A stretch of DNA of 64,000 bases from Treponema sp. (lineage in GTDB: Bacteria; Spirochaetota; Spirochaetia; Treponematales; Treponemataceae). Positions 16,533 through 25,513 of this stretch are shown in pieces; positions within the stretch are counted from its first letter, which is position 1, and every line of letters begins with the position of its first letter. The DNA lies in the NCBI GenBank assembly GCA_017534445.1, contig JAFXWC010000038.1:111138-175137 (forward strand), written 5' to 3'. The notes beneath the pieces are model-generated. The model saw only the letters and a program-made list of their open reading frames with translations. It was not told where the DNA came from and made no database searches. The position numbers were made by a program, and so were the translations under genes.

Positions 16533-18717
16533 TTCTGATGTTTTTAAAATTCGCCCAGCAGGAAGACATATTCTCACAATAGGAAGAGATTTAATTCAAG
16601 ATCCTTATGCAGCAGTCGTTGAACTTGTAAAAAATGCTTATGATGCTGATGCAACGAAAGTTACTATATCTTTCCTTAAGTATGTTACTTCAAGAGAAAC
16701 TTTGCTTGATGGAAGTGAAGAAATTCACCATGGAATAAAAATCATCATAGACGATGATGGACACGGAATGACTCGTTCTGTAGTTACTGATAAATGGATG
16801 GTTCCATCAACAGATGATAAACAAATTAGAAAAATGAGTCCTAATGGCAGAATTATGCAAGGTCGAAAAGGTATCGGACGCTATGCTTCTGCAATATTGG
16901 GCAATGACTTGCTTTTAAAAACTATCTCTGCCGAAGATAATAATCGAACTGAACTTTTAGTTAGATGGTCTGATTTTGAAACAGCAACATATTTGTCTGA
17001 TGTAGATATTTTGATAGAAACATCAGCAACATCTGAAGATGCTGGAACAAATCTTTTAATGACTGGCGATGAATCTTTTTTACAGGAATGGAATGATACT
17101 CAATTTAAGCAATTAAAAAAAGAATTGAAGAAATTGATGACTCCTGTAAAAGATACAAAAATTTCCCAAGATTCATCGTTCGATATTTATCTGACAATAA
17201 AAGGTTTTGATTCTGTTGATTTAGAAAATGAAAAGATAGAGCCATTCCCGCTTTTTAATTTATATGATTACAGGATTTCTGGAAAGATAAATGAAGATGG
17301 AAAAGGTTTGTTGGTATATGAAATGCAGAAGGCTCGAAATTCTTTGCCAGTAAATATAGAATTTAATTATGGTAAGCCAACAAAATGTGGAGCAGTCGAT
17401 TTTGATATAAGAGTTTTTGATAGGGAAAAAGAAGCTATAGATGACCTCATAAACAGGGGGTTAAAAGACGACTCTGGCAATTATATTGGGAAATTGGAAG
17501 CTCGTCGCTTATTAAATGAGAATAACGGAATTGGTGTTTATAGAAATGGTTTCAGAATAAGACCTTTGGGGGATCCGGATTTTGATTGGCTCGAATTAAA
17601 TAGAGATAGGGTTCAGAATCCATCTAAAAAATTAGGTTCTGATCAGGTTATTGGTATTGTAAGTGTTGAAAATGAAGAGAAATCTGGGTTAATAGAAAAA
17701 AGTGCGCGTGATGGCTTAAAAGAAAATGTTTCTTATGAATCCTTAAAGGAGCTTACAAAAGAAATCATTTCAAAAATAGAAGAAAGACGCTTTATCTATA
17801 GAAGTAAGGCTGGTATAAGTCGAAAAACATTAAAAGTTGAAAAAGAATTTGAAAGATTGTTTTCTTTCGATAATTTGAAAAAAAATGTGCAATCCTCATT
17901 GATTCGTGGTAGAGTTGATAAAACAACATCTTCTGAAATTATGGGGGCTATTGATGCTCAGGAAAAAGTGCAGAACGCTGCTGCTGAAGCCTTAAGAGAA
18001 ACTGTTGCTATTTATCAAGGTCAAGCAACGCTTGGAAAAATAGTAAATGTAATAATTCATGAAGGTCGTAAACCGCTGGATTTCTTTAAGAATCAAATTC
18101 CAATTTTTAAGAAATATTATGAACAATATGAAAAAGGTAAAATTGAAGTATTATCAACATTATATGATAAAGTTTTAAAAATAGCTGATAATTCTCAAGT
18201 TCTAACAAATTTGTTCAAAAAAATAGATCCTTTAGCAGCAGGGAAAAGAGGAAAAAAGAAACCCGAATTTATAAAGGCTGAAATTGAAAATGATTTTTCA
18301 GTTTTTGATTCTGAACTTACGAATATAGAATGGTCAGTTAAAATATCAGAAAATAAAGATGTTACTGTAGAATGTTGGAAACAAGATGTTTATTCTGTTT
18401 TTACAAATCTTATAGAAAACAGTATATTTTGGATGACAAAAATGAACGTACCTAAAAAAAAGATTTTTGTGGATATTCATGTGATAAATGATTCTGTTGA
18501 TTATATTGATTATAGAGATACAGGTCCAGGAATTGAAAAACATTTGATAGAAAGCGGCGTTATTTTTGATCCTGAGTTTACTACCAAAACAGAATGTGGG
18601 ACCGGTTTGGGGCTAAGTATAGCAGGTGAAGCTGCCCGACGTTTTGGTTATGATTTGAAGGCACTCTATTCAGAATCAGGGGCTTATTTTAGATTAGAAA
18701 GATTGGAGGATATTTAA
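16525..18717 (+). CDS. GHKL ATPase fused to a histidine-kinase core (MORC/Hsp90-like N domain)
   Basis: A 730-residue protein with two GHKL ATPase domains. The first (residues about 1-200) has the N box VVELVKNAYDADA (Glu33, Asn37), DDDGHGM at 76-82 and GRKGIGR at 113-119, as in MutL/MORC/Hsp90-type ATPases. A middle part of about 250 residues is unrecognised. Near residue 512 is VIIHEGRKPLDF, an H-box-like motif with a candidate phospho-acceptor His512. A second ATPase of histidine-kinase type follows: FTNLIENSIFW (Asn628, Glu631, Asn632), DTGPGI (665) and GTGLGLS (692). No membrane segment is seen. The start follows AAGGAG. Directly followed by a receiver-domain gene, so a phosphorelay inside the operon is likely. 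Confidence 0.82.
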   Translation: MSDSDVFKIRPAGRHILTIGRDLIQDPYAAVVELVKNAYDADATKVTISFLKYVTSRETLLDGSEEIHHGIKIIIDDDGHGMTRSVVTDKWMVPSTDDKQIRKMSPNGRIMQGRKGIGRYASAILGNDLLLKTISAEDNNRTELLVRWSDFETATYLSDVDILIETSATSEDAGTNLLMTGDESFLQEWNDTQFKQLKKELKKLMTPVKDTKISQDSSFDIYLTIKGFDSVDLENEKIEPFPLFNLYDYRISGKINEDGKGLLVYEMQKARNSLPVNIEFNYGKPTKCGAVDFDIRVFDREKEAIDDLINRGLKDDSGNYIGKLEARRLLNENNGIGVYRNGFRIRPLGDPDFDWLELNRDRVQNPSKKLGSDQVIGIVSVENEEKSGLIEKSARDGLKENVSYESLKELTKEIISKIEERRFIYRSKAGISRKTLKVEKEFERLFSFDNLKKNVQSSLIRGRVDKTTSSEIMGAIDAQEKVQNAAAEALRETVAIYQGQATLGKIVNVIIHEGRKPLDFFKNQIPIFKKYYEQYEKGKIEVLSTLYDKVLKIADNSQVLTNLFKKIDPLAAGKRGKKKPEFIKAEIENDFSVFDSELTNIEWSVKISENKDVTVECWKQDVYSVFTNLIENSIFWMTKMNVPKKKIFVDIHVINDSVDYIDYRDTGPGIEKHLIESGVIFDPEFTTKTECGTGLGLSIAGEAARRFGYDLKALYSESGAYFRLERLEDI

Positions 18718-19785
18718 ATGACAATTTTGCTCGTAGAAGATGATGTTCAATCTGTGGACTCTTGCAAAGAATCTGCTACTTTGTATGAGAAAGAAATTGT
18801 AATTAAAGTTGCAAAAAACTTAGTTGAAGCAAAATCATTATTTAATGATGAAATAGATACCGCCATTGTTGATATTAAGCTTGGAAATGTTGCAGATGCA
18901 GGTAATTCTGTAATCGAAGAGATTGAAAAATTAAGTCTTAGGATTCCAACCGTAATACATACAGGTACACCAGATAGTGTTCAAGCTAATGCCTTAAAAG
19001 TATTTGTTCGAGGTGAAAACACTTACGATGAAATTTTTGATTATTTGTTCGATGTTTATAATACTGGTATAAATGAAATCTTAGGAAGAAAAGGTTTGTT
19101 GGAACAGCAAATAAACAAATTCTATAATTCGGTTTTTATAAAAACACAAGATTCATGGATTGAAAACGGAAAGAATTATTCTACAGATGTAGTAAAAAAA
19201 GCCTTGTTAAGAAACGCAATTTACCATCTAGAGAATTTATTGGACGATGAAAATGAAAGGATGTTTTTGGAAGAGTTTTACTTGTATGATTCGGATAAAA
19301 ATCTTCATACTGGTTCAATAATAAAAAACAGAATGAGTGATAAGTATTATGTCCTCATTTCTCCTTCTTGTGATTTGGTCATACGAAAGAATGGAAATCG
19401 CAATGTTGATGTTTTTACATTATGTGAAATAGATTCTATTGAAAATCATGGACTTACATTACGATTAGAAAATGAACCTTCTTTAGGAAAAGAAAAAAGA
19501 AAAAATATTTCCACTATTTTATCGAATTCTAAAAATAGATATCACTGGATACCAGGAATAAAAGATTTCAAGGGAGGAATTCTTGACTTTACAAAAACAA
19601 TCTCTAGCGATGAATCTAATTTTGTGGAGAAATATACAATTCTTGAATATCGTATATCACCTCCATATATGAAAAATATATTATCCAGATTTTCTTCATA
19701 TTATGCTCGACAAGGTCAGCCTGACTTAGATGTTGATAGTTACTTAGATAAATTAAAGCTCATTTCAGATGGTGATAAAAAATGA
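18718..19785 (+). CDS. Receiver-domain protein with unknown C-terminal domain
   Basis: A 355-residue protein that starts on the base after the kinase stop codon. Residues 1-120 are a response-regulator receiver domain: acidic pair Asp8/Asp9 (LLVEDD), phospho-acceptor Asp52 (AIVDIKLG) and Thr82/Thr84 (VIHTGT). The conserved beta-5 lysine seems replaced (VFVRGEN, Arg98). The C-terminal 230 residues are not a DNA-binding output domain I know; they contain YYVLISPSCDLVIRKNG near residue 216. This fits the atypical receiver proteins found next to restriction genes. It overlaps the second methyltransferase by four bases (ATGA at 19782). It is presumably the partner of the upstream kinase. Confidence 0.75.
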   Translation: MTILLVEDDVQSVDSCKESATLYEKEIVIKVAKNLVEAKSLFNDEIDTAIVDIKLGNVADAGNSVIEEIEKLSLRIPTVIHTGTPDSVQANALKVFVRGENTYDEIFDYLFDVYNTGINEILGRKGLLEQQINKFYNSVFIKTQDSWIENGKNYSTDVVKKALLRNAIYHLENLLDDENERMFLEEFYLYDSDKNLHTGSIIKNRMSDKYYVLISPSCDLVIRKNGNRNVDVFTLCEIDSIENHGLTLRLENEPSLGKEKRKNISTILSNSKNRYHWIPGIKDFKGGILDFTKTISSDESNFVEKYTILEYRISPPYMKNILSRFSSYYARQGQPDLDVDSYLDKLKLISDGDKK

Positions 19786-20843
19786 TTTTTCGTTTAGGTG
19801 AACTTTTCTGTGGCCCTGGTGGAATTGCAAAAGGTGCTACAAGTGCAGATATAAATAATCCCGAATGGGGAATTACTCATCAGTGGGCAAATGATTATGA
19901 TGCCGATACATGCAAAACATACACTCGCAACATTTGTCCTGACAGACCAGGGTCTGTTGTTTGTGGTGATATTCGCAAATTGGATTTAAAAAAGCTATAT
20001 AAGATTGGTGATATCGATGCACTCGCATTTGGTTTTCCATGTAATGACTTTAGTGTCGTTGGTGAACAGAAAGGATTTGATGGCGAATTCGGTCCACTAT
20101 ATTCTTACGGTGTGAAAGTTTTAAAAGCCAAACATCCACAATGGTTTTTAGCTGAAAATGTTGGTGGATTAAAGAGTGCTAATGAAGGTAGGGCAATACA
20201 AACGATTTTTGATGCAATGCGAACCGCAGGTTATCGACTCTACCCAAACCTCTATAAATTTGAAGAATACGGCATTCCTCAGGCAAGACATCGAATTATT
20301 ATTGTTGGCATTCGTAATGATTTTCCATTTGATTTCCAAATTCCATCAACTGCACCATATGCAAATCTCGATGTTTCATGTCGAAATGCAATAGAGAATC
20401 CTCCAATTCCAGAAAATGCTGCGAATAATGAGAGAACTGCACAGTCAAGTTTAGTTGTTGAAAGACTTAATCATATTTTGCCAGGTCAGAATGCTTTTAA
20501 TGCTGATTTACCGGAGCATTTAAGGTTAAATGTAAAAGGTGCAAAAATGAGCCAGATTTATAAGAGACTTGACCCGACTTTGCCGTCTTATACGATTACC
20601 GGTTCTGGTGGCGGCGGTACTCATGTGTATCATTGGTCAGAACCTCGTGCATTGACAAATCGTGAAAGAGCAAGACTTCAAACATTTCCAGATAATTATA
20701 TATTTGAGGGAAGCAAAGAATCTGTAAGAAAACAGATAGGAATGGCGGTTCCGTGCAATGGGGCTAGAATTATTTTTGAAGCAATTCTTAAAACATTTGC
20801 AGGAATTGAATATGAATCGATGAATGCAAATATAGAGGAGTAA
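19782..20843 (+). CDS. DNA (cytosine-5)-methyltransferase 2 of the island
   Basis: A 353-residue m5C methyltransferase: motif I LFCGPGGIAKGA, motif IV GFPCNDFSVVG with catalytic Cys87 (GFPCN instead of the usual GPPCQ), motif VI LAENVGG, motif VIII ARHRIIIVG, and ERARLQTFPDNY with KQIGMAVP near the end. It is not a duplicate of methyltransferase 1: the catalytic loop, recognition region and length differ. Translationally coupled to the receiver gene. Together with methyltransferase 1 it is expected to modify the site cut by the downstream nucleases. Confidence 0.92.
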   Translation: MIFRLGELFCGPGGIAKGATSADINNPEWGITHQWANDYDADTCKTYTRNICPDRPGSVVCGDIRKLDLKKLYKIGDIDALAFGFPCNDFSVVGEQKGFDGEFGPLYSYGVKVLKAKHPQWFLAENVGGLKSANEGRAIQTIFDAMRTAGYRLYPNLYKFEEYGIPQARHRIIIVGIRNDFPFDFQIPSTAPYANLDVSCRNAIENPPIPENAANNERTAQSSLVVERLNHILPGQNAFNADLPEHLRLNVKGAKMSQIYKRLDPTLPSYTITGSGGGGTHVYHWSEPRALTNRERARLQTFPDNYIFEGSKESVRKQIGMAVPCNGARIIFEAILKTFAGIEYESMNANIEE

Positions 20844-20848
20844 TAATC

Positions 20849-21859
20849 ATGTATACAGAAAATTTGGGAAATGAAATTCTTCTAAATCCTGTTCAAGCAT
20901 TTGGATGTACTTCACTAAAAATTATTACCGGTTATACGGATATTGAATGCATTTATAGACATTTAATTGCTTTGTCAGATATGGGGAAAACAAATTCCTT
21001 TTCTGTTGATATGATTTTAGGCATGACTAATAGTAATGGATTGTCAGAAAAAAAACATAAAGATATCAACCGCCTTATAGCAAATGTAAATAGTAATTCA
21101 AAAATGCCTGCTTTTATTTGTAGATATAAAGTAAGCGGTGCTGATATTCATTCAAAAGTCTATGTTTGGTTCAAAGAGGATGAACCTGTGTTAGCTTTCT
21201 GCGGTTCAGCAAATTATTCAACAAACGCATTTACAAAACGCAGAGAATGTATGACTAATTGCGAGTCAATAGAGGCAAATAAATACTTTAATTCTCTAGT
21301 TCCCGATACAATCCTTGCAACGGATCCAAGTGTGAAAAATAAAATAAACTTTACAAAAAAGAAAGTCACAGATGTGGAAATTGATGCATATAATCTTGAA
21401 AATCTTTCATGGGATATGTTCAAGGATAAAGTTCCTCTTGATACTTGTAAGGTTTCACTTCTCACTGCTGATGGAAAAGAGACGGGTTTTGGTTCTGGAT
21501 TAAACTGGGGAATAAGACAAAACGGAACAAAGCGAGATCGGGATCAGGCTTATATTCCTTATAATGCTCAAGATAAAAAAGAGGGCTTTTTTCCTCTAAA
21601 ACAAAATTCTGAAATAAAGCATAATCCTTTGTTTAAGGTTGTAACAAAAGATTTTCCTCCATTTTTTATGAGAATTGCACAAGCTGGAAATAAAGGAATT
21701 CATACGGCTGAAAGTAATGCTTTGTTGGGACAATTCTTTAGGCAGAAATTAGGAGTCCCAACCGGAACTTTTATAACAAAAGAAATGCTTGAAAACTATG
21801 GGAAAACATATGTTGTTTTTAAGAAATACGATAATGATATATATTTGATGGATTTTTAG
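20849..21859 (+). CDS. NgoFVII-like restriction endonuclease (PLD nuclease plus B3-like domain)
   Basis: A 336-residue protein. The N-terminal half is a phospholipase-D-type nuclease: ADIHSKVYVW with His101 and Lys103, then FCGSANYSTNAF with Asn122, one HxK...N set as in NgoFVII/BfiI-type enzymes that work as dimers without metal. The C-terminal half (about 200-336) resembles the B3-like DNA-recognition domain of that family (SGLNWGIR, DQAYIP, LGQFFRQKLGVPTGTFITKE). The same domain recurs at the N-terminus of the McrB protein next door. It should cut unmodified DNA at a specific site. Five bases after methyltransferase 2; in the same operon. Confidence 0.82.
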   Translation: MYTENLGNEILLNPVQAFGCTSLKIITGYTDIECIYRHLIALSDMGKTNSFSVDMILGMTNSNGLSEKKHKDINRLIANVNSNSKMPAFICRYKVSGADIHSKVYVWFKEDEPVLAFCGSANYSTNAFTKRRECMTNCESIEANKYFNSLVPDTILATDPSVKNKINFTKKKVTDVEIDAYNLENLSWDMFKDKVPLDTCKVSLLTADGKETGFGSGLNWGIRQNGTKRDRDQAYIPYNAQDKKEGFFPLKQNSEIKHNPLFKVVTKDFPPFFMRIAQAGNKGIHTAESNALLGQFFRQKLGVPTGTFITKEMLENYGKTYVVFKKYDNDIYLMDF

Positions 21860-21877
21860 AATCGGGAGGTTTTTATT

Positions 21878-23599
21878 ATGTCTTTTATTGATACAAAAAA
21901 CAGTTTTGAACAAAAAGATGGGGAGATAAGAAAGCATGAGATAAAACCTTCTACTTATTCTATTGGAGAAGATCTTCTTCAGATAAATACATGGAATACT
22001 CCAACTCATTCTGACCAAGTTATTCAATTTGATATGCAAGGATTAAAGGATTTAATCAAAATCATAAAAACTTGGTATCCTTCTGTGCTAAAAAAAGATG
22101 TATTGACTTTTGATGTTCCCTTATTCGATGAAAATGGAAAATTGCAATATTGCTTTCGATGGGGTTTTGCCGCTGATGGAATAACGCCTAGAGATGCTTC
22201 GAGAACTGGAAATGAAGCATATATTGCTTTGCCACAAGAAATTTATAATTCAGACTTTTATCCTAAGAATGGAATCGAATTCAATATAAAAACAGATGAT
22301 GATAGAACATTATGTTTTGTCCGTGCTCAATCAAAGACCGAAGGAGATGACAATGGTCATTCTCTCGAAACAACTAAAGCTAATGGACAGGACGGAAATA
22401 AGGAACTAGGAAAATATTTGCGATACAGACTTGGAATAGATTCCGGAATCCCAATTACAAAGGATGCTGTAAGTAAATATGGAAATGATAAAATAACATT
22501 TTCAAAAGATTCAGATGGTAATTATTTTCTTAGCTTTAAACCAGGTATAAAGTTTGAAAAACTGCCTCTCATCCTCTACGGCCCACCAGGAACAGGTAAA
22601 ACTTACAAAATGCAGCACGAATACATCGACAAGTTCGCTAAAGAAGACCGTTTTATCACAACCTTCCATCAGTCTTTCAGTTACGAAGAATTTGTTGAAG
22701 GGCTAAAACCTGTTCTTGAAGACCCCATCAAGGAAAAGGAATCTTCTGACACAGGTGAACCTTGCCCTGTACCTTCGGATGTAAAATACAAAATTGAAAA
22801 AGGCATTTTCTACAAGGCCTGCGAGCGGGCAGCTGAAATTGCAGGATATAAATTAAATAAAGACGAATCGGGAACTCCATTGAAAAAGTGTTTGGAAGAT
22901 GCAGAGCGTTCCACAAAAATGGACGATGCAATTAAAAATAAAAAAATCGTTCTTCTCTGCATTGACGAAATAAACCGTGCCAATGTGTCGGCAGTGTTCG
23001 GTGATTTGATTTCTCTGATTGAGCCGAGCAAAAGAATCGGAGCAAAAAACGAAATGGTTGTGCAATTGCCTTATTCAAAAGAAGCTTTCGCTGTTCCTGC
23101 AAATCTTATGATTGTAGGAACAATGAACACAGCCGACCGTTCAATTCAGATTCTTGATTCTGCTTTGCGCCGTCGTTTCCGTTTTGAAGAGCTTTTGCCA
23201 AATTACGTTGTAATTCAGAATGAAACTGCAAAATCAATTCTTAAGGCTATAAATGCACGCATTCGTTGTCTGCTCGATAAAGACCATCAGATTGGTCATT
23301 CATATTTTATAGATGCAAAAAGCGAGTTGGATATCTTTAATGCAATAAAAGATTGTGTAATTCCTTTGCTTGAAGAATATTTCTATAACGATGCTCAGAA
23401 AATCAGACAGATTTTGAATGAGAATGATGATTCTGCAACAAATTTCTATGTAAGGGATGCAGAAGCTCAAGATGCATTAGAAAAGATGCAGAATGATTAT
23501 GATGACGAAAAAGAATTCTATATGCTCAATTCCAAGCTTGAAACTGTAAATGATGATTCATTGGCACAAGGTTTTCTTTCTCATATAATCAACGGCTAG
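21878..23599 (+). CDS. mcrB: McrB-like GTPase restriction subunit with B3-like target domain
   Basis: A 573-residue protein. Residues about 75-230 form a DNA-recognition-like domain related to the C-terminal part of the PLD nuclease before it (shared blocks FRWGF, NEAYIALP, ELGKYLRYRLGI, PITKD). Residues 230-540 are the McrB AAA+ motor: Walker A GPPGTGKT (235-242), Walker B LLCIDEINRAN (Asp363, Glu364) and the GTP-specificity motif MNTADRS (416-422), then LDSALRRRFRFEEL. LlaJI R1 has the same B3-plus-McrB layout. GGGAGG precedes the start. Base composition changes near 22560: the N-terminal part is AT-rich, the motor part richer in G+C. Confidence 0.9.
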   Translation: MSFIDTKNSFEQKDGEIRKHEIKPSTYSIGEDLLQINTWNTPTHSDQVIQFDMQGLKDLIKIIKTWYPSVLKKDVLTFDVPLFDENGKLQYCFRWGFAADGITPRDASRTGNEAYIALPQEIYNSDFYPKNGIEFNIKTDDDRTLCFVRAQSKTEGDDNGHSLETTKANGQDGNKELGKYLRYRLGIDSGIPITKDAVSKYGNDKITFSKDSDGNYFLSFKPGIKFEKLPLILYGPPGTGKTYKMQHEYIDKFAKEDRFITTFHQSFSYEEFVEGLKPVLEDPIKEKESSDTGEPCPVPSDVKYKIEKGIFYKACERAAEIAGYKLNKDESGTPLKKCLEDAERSTKMDDAIKNKKIVLLCIDEINRANVSAVFGDLISLIEPSKRIGAKNEMVVQLPYSKEAFAVPANLMIVGTMNTADRSIQILDSALRRRFRFEELLPNYVVIQNETAKSILKAINARIRCLLDKDHQIGHSYFIDAKSELDIFNAIKDCVIPLLEEYFYNDAQKIRQILNENDDSATNFYVRDAEAQDALEKMQNDYDDEKEFYMLNSKLETVNDDSLAQGFLSHIING

Positions 23600-23608
23600 G
23601 GCTAACTG

Positions 23609-25501
23609 ATGTCAAAGAAAACGCCTGTCTTTATTCATGAATTTGGTATTCTCAGCGACAAAAATCAGAAGCGAGTTTGTGCTGATGAAGAAAAGCAGCT
23701 TTCACACGAGACTTTTCAGAATCTCTGGAATTTCATTCTTGAAAACAGAGGCGGGCAAGATGCAGATGAAGTAATGTCCGTTCATTCAAGAGGTGGCCGT
23801 CAATACATAAAGACTGGCCGATATGTCGGAACTATTCAGACCAAAGACGGGCAGATAATTGAGATACTTCCAAAGATTTATAAAAGCGGTGATAAAACCG
23901 AAAGTGATGAAAAGCTTTGCCGACGTTTTTTCTTGCGGATGCTGTATTCTTTTCAACATTCAGAGGCAAAGTCTTTTCAAGAGGCAAGCTTAAACACTGT
24001 TGAAAATTTTCCTATTCTTGAAGTTTATATCAGCCGTTATCTTTCTGAAGTAGAGCAACTTTTAACAAGCGGAATCAAAAAGAACTACATAATAATAGAA
24101 GAAAATCAAAGATTTCTGAAAGGCAAACTGTTAATCAGCAAGCAAATTTCAAAAAATTGCGTGGATAAGACTAAGTTTGCAGTGCGTTATTCTAAGTACA
24201 TTGAAAACATTCCGCAGAATAGAATTATCGTTTCAACTTTGCAGAAGCTTTCAAAGATAACGCAAAATTCTGTAAATGCTGCACGGTGCTATAATTTGCA
24301 ATCGTTTTTTTCTGACATTCCTGCAAGTGTAAACATAAATTCAGATTTGCAGTTGTCAATGCGTTCAAACAGGCTGTTTGCAACATATCAGAATCTTATG
24401 CAATGGAGCAGTCAGTTTCTATTGAACAAAGGATTCACAACGTTCAGCGGCAATCATGTAAATCAGTCATTGCTGTTTAGTGCAGAAAAATTGTTTGAAA
24501 GCTTTATAGCGCACCTTTTTAAAAAATATGCAGGTGAGTATGTAGTTTCAAATCAGCATTCAAAATATTTTCTTGTAGATAAATATGGTGATACAGAACA
24601 TGGGAAATTCCGCTTACGTCCGGATATTGTAGTTGAGTCAAAAGATAGCGGAAACTTTTCTAATTATGACACAATCATAATTGATACAAAATGGAAAAAT
24701 CTGGATTCAAACGCACCTGACAAAAACTATCTGATTGATATAAAAGACATGTATCAGTTGTATGCTTATGGTCAGAAGTATCATCTTGGGGACAGCTATT
24801 TTCTTGATATAATTCCGAAACTTGTTCTCGTATATCCGTATACAGAAAAGTTTCAGGCAGAATTAAAGCCTTTTGTTTATGAAGAGATAAAAGCAAAATA
24901 TGGTCTAAAGCTTGTTGTTTATCCGTTTAATCTTGCTGATGAAGGAAATCATGGAGAAGGTTATAAACGGCAGATTGGCGAGATAATGCAACTTGCTGCC
25001 AATCCAGATAAATTACCAGCTTCTAATCCAACGAAACCGATGCAGGTATTCGAAAATGAAAGTGAGATTCTTACAGAAGATTACAAAATTAATTCTGATG
25101 ATAGATATATGTTGCTTGGATATTATAGAAATGAAGCACATCTTAATTGGATTTTGCAGAATAAACTTTATAATGTCCGACTTGGTGACAGACATGGTGC
25201 ATTGCGGGGAATTGATTTAAGTATTACTCCGTCAAGAATTGTTTTGTATACAAATGGAAAGAATGAAGAACCTGTTGGAATAAAAATCTTTACTGTCAAT
25301 CAATCCGAAGTTCTCGTCGCAGATAAACAGAAAATGGAAGAACTTAAATATCCTGCAGGAAGTAAAGGTATTGGCGAATCATACAAATTATTTTCTCTAG
25401 GAACTGAAATTAAAAATCATAAGAAACTTGATATAAGGAAGATAAAAACAGATAGTGGCAGAAGCGAGAAAAGTTATCGGCCGCTTTTTGTGAAGTATTA
25501 G
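23609..25501 (+). CDS. mcrC: McrC-like nuclease subunit with C-terminal extension
   Basis: A 630-residue partner of McrB. The McrC core covers about residues 1-480, with a beta-rich N-terminal part and a PD-(D/E)xK nuclease: LRPDIVVE (Asp339) and IIIDTKWKN (Asp359, Lys361). McrC proteins join McrB hexamers and cut DNA after GTP-driven translocation. The last 140 residues (from EDYKINSDDRYMLLGYY) are an extra domain that I do not recognise, with RLGDRHGALRGIDLS and PVGIKIFTV. The gene starts nine bases after mcrB. It fits a LlaJI R2-type subunit. Confidence 0.87.
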   Translation: MSKKTPVFIHEFGILSDKNQKRVCADEEKQLSHETFQNLWNFILENRGGQDADEVMSVHSRGGRQYIKTGRYVGTIQTKDGQIIEILPKIYKSGDKTESDEKLCRRFFLRMLYSFQHSEAKSFQEASLNTVENFPILEVYISRYLSEVEQLLTSGIKKNYIIIEENQRFLKGKLLISKQISKNCVDKTKFAVRYSKYIENIPQNRIIVSTLQKLSKITQNSVNAARCYNLQSFFSDIPASVNINSDLQLSMRSNRLFATYQNLMQWSSQFLLNKGFTTFSGNHVNQSLLFSAEKLFESFIAHLFKKYAGEYVVSNQHSKYFLVDKYGDTEHGKFRLRPDIVVESKDSGNFSNYDTIIIDTKWKNLDSNAPDKNYLIDIKDMYQLYAYGQKYHLGDSYFLDIIPKLVLVYPYTEKFQAELKPFVYEEIKAKYGLKLVVYPFNLADEGNHGEGYKRQIGEIMQLAANPDKLPASNPTKPMQVFENESEILTEDYKINSDDRYMLLGYYRNEAHLNWILQNKLYNVRLGDRHGALRGIDLSITPSRIVLYTNGKNEEPVGIKIFTVNQSEVLVADKQKMEELKYPAGSKGIGESYKLFSLGTEIKNHKKLDIRKIKTDSGRSEKSYRPLFVKY

Positions 25502-25513
25502 GAGGTACAGCCA

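Noticed and set aside
18718..19785. Detocs defence system
   Set aside because: The kinase-receiver pair recalled Detocs, but the kinase has no TPR sensor, the receiver protein has no phosphorylase effector domain, and the genes lie between methyltransferases.
15276..25501. BREX, DISARM or type I restriction system
   Set aside because: No PglZ, helicase with DUF1998, HsdS/HsdR or BrxC-like protein is present. Two m5C methyltransferases with McrBC point to a LlaJI-like system.
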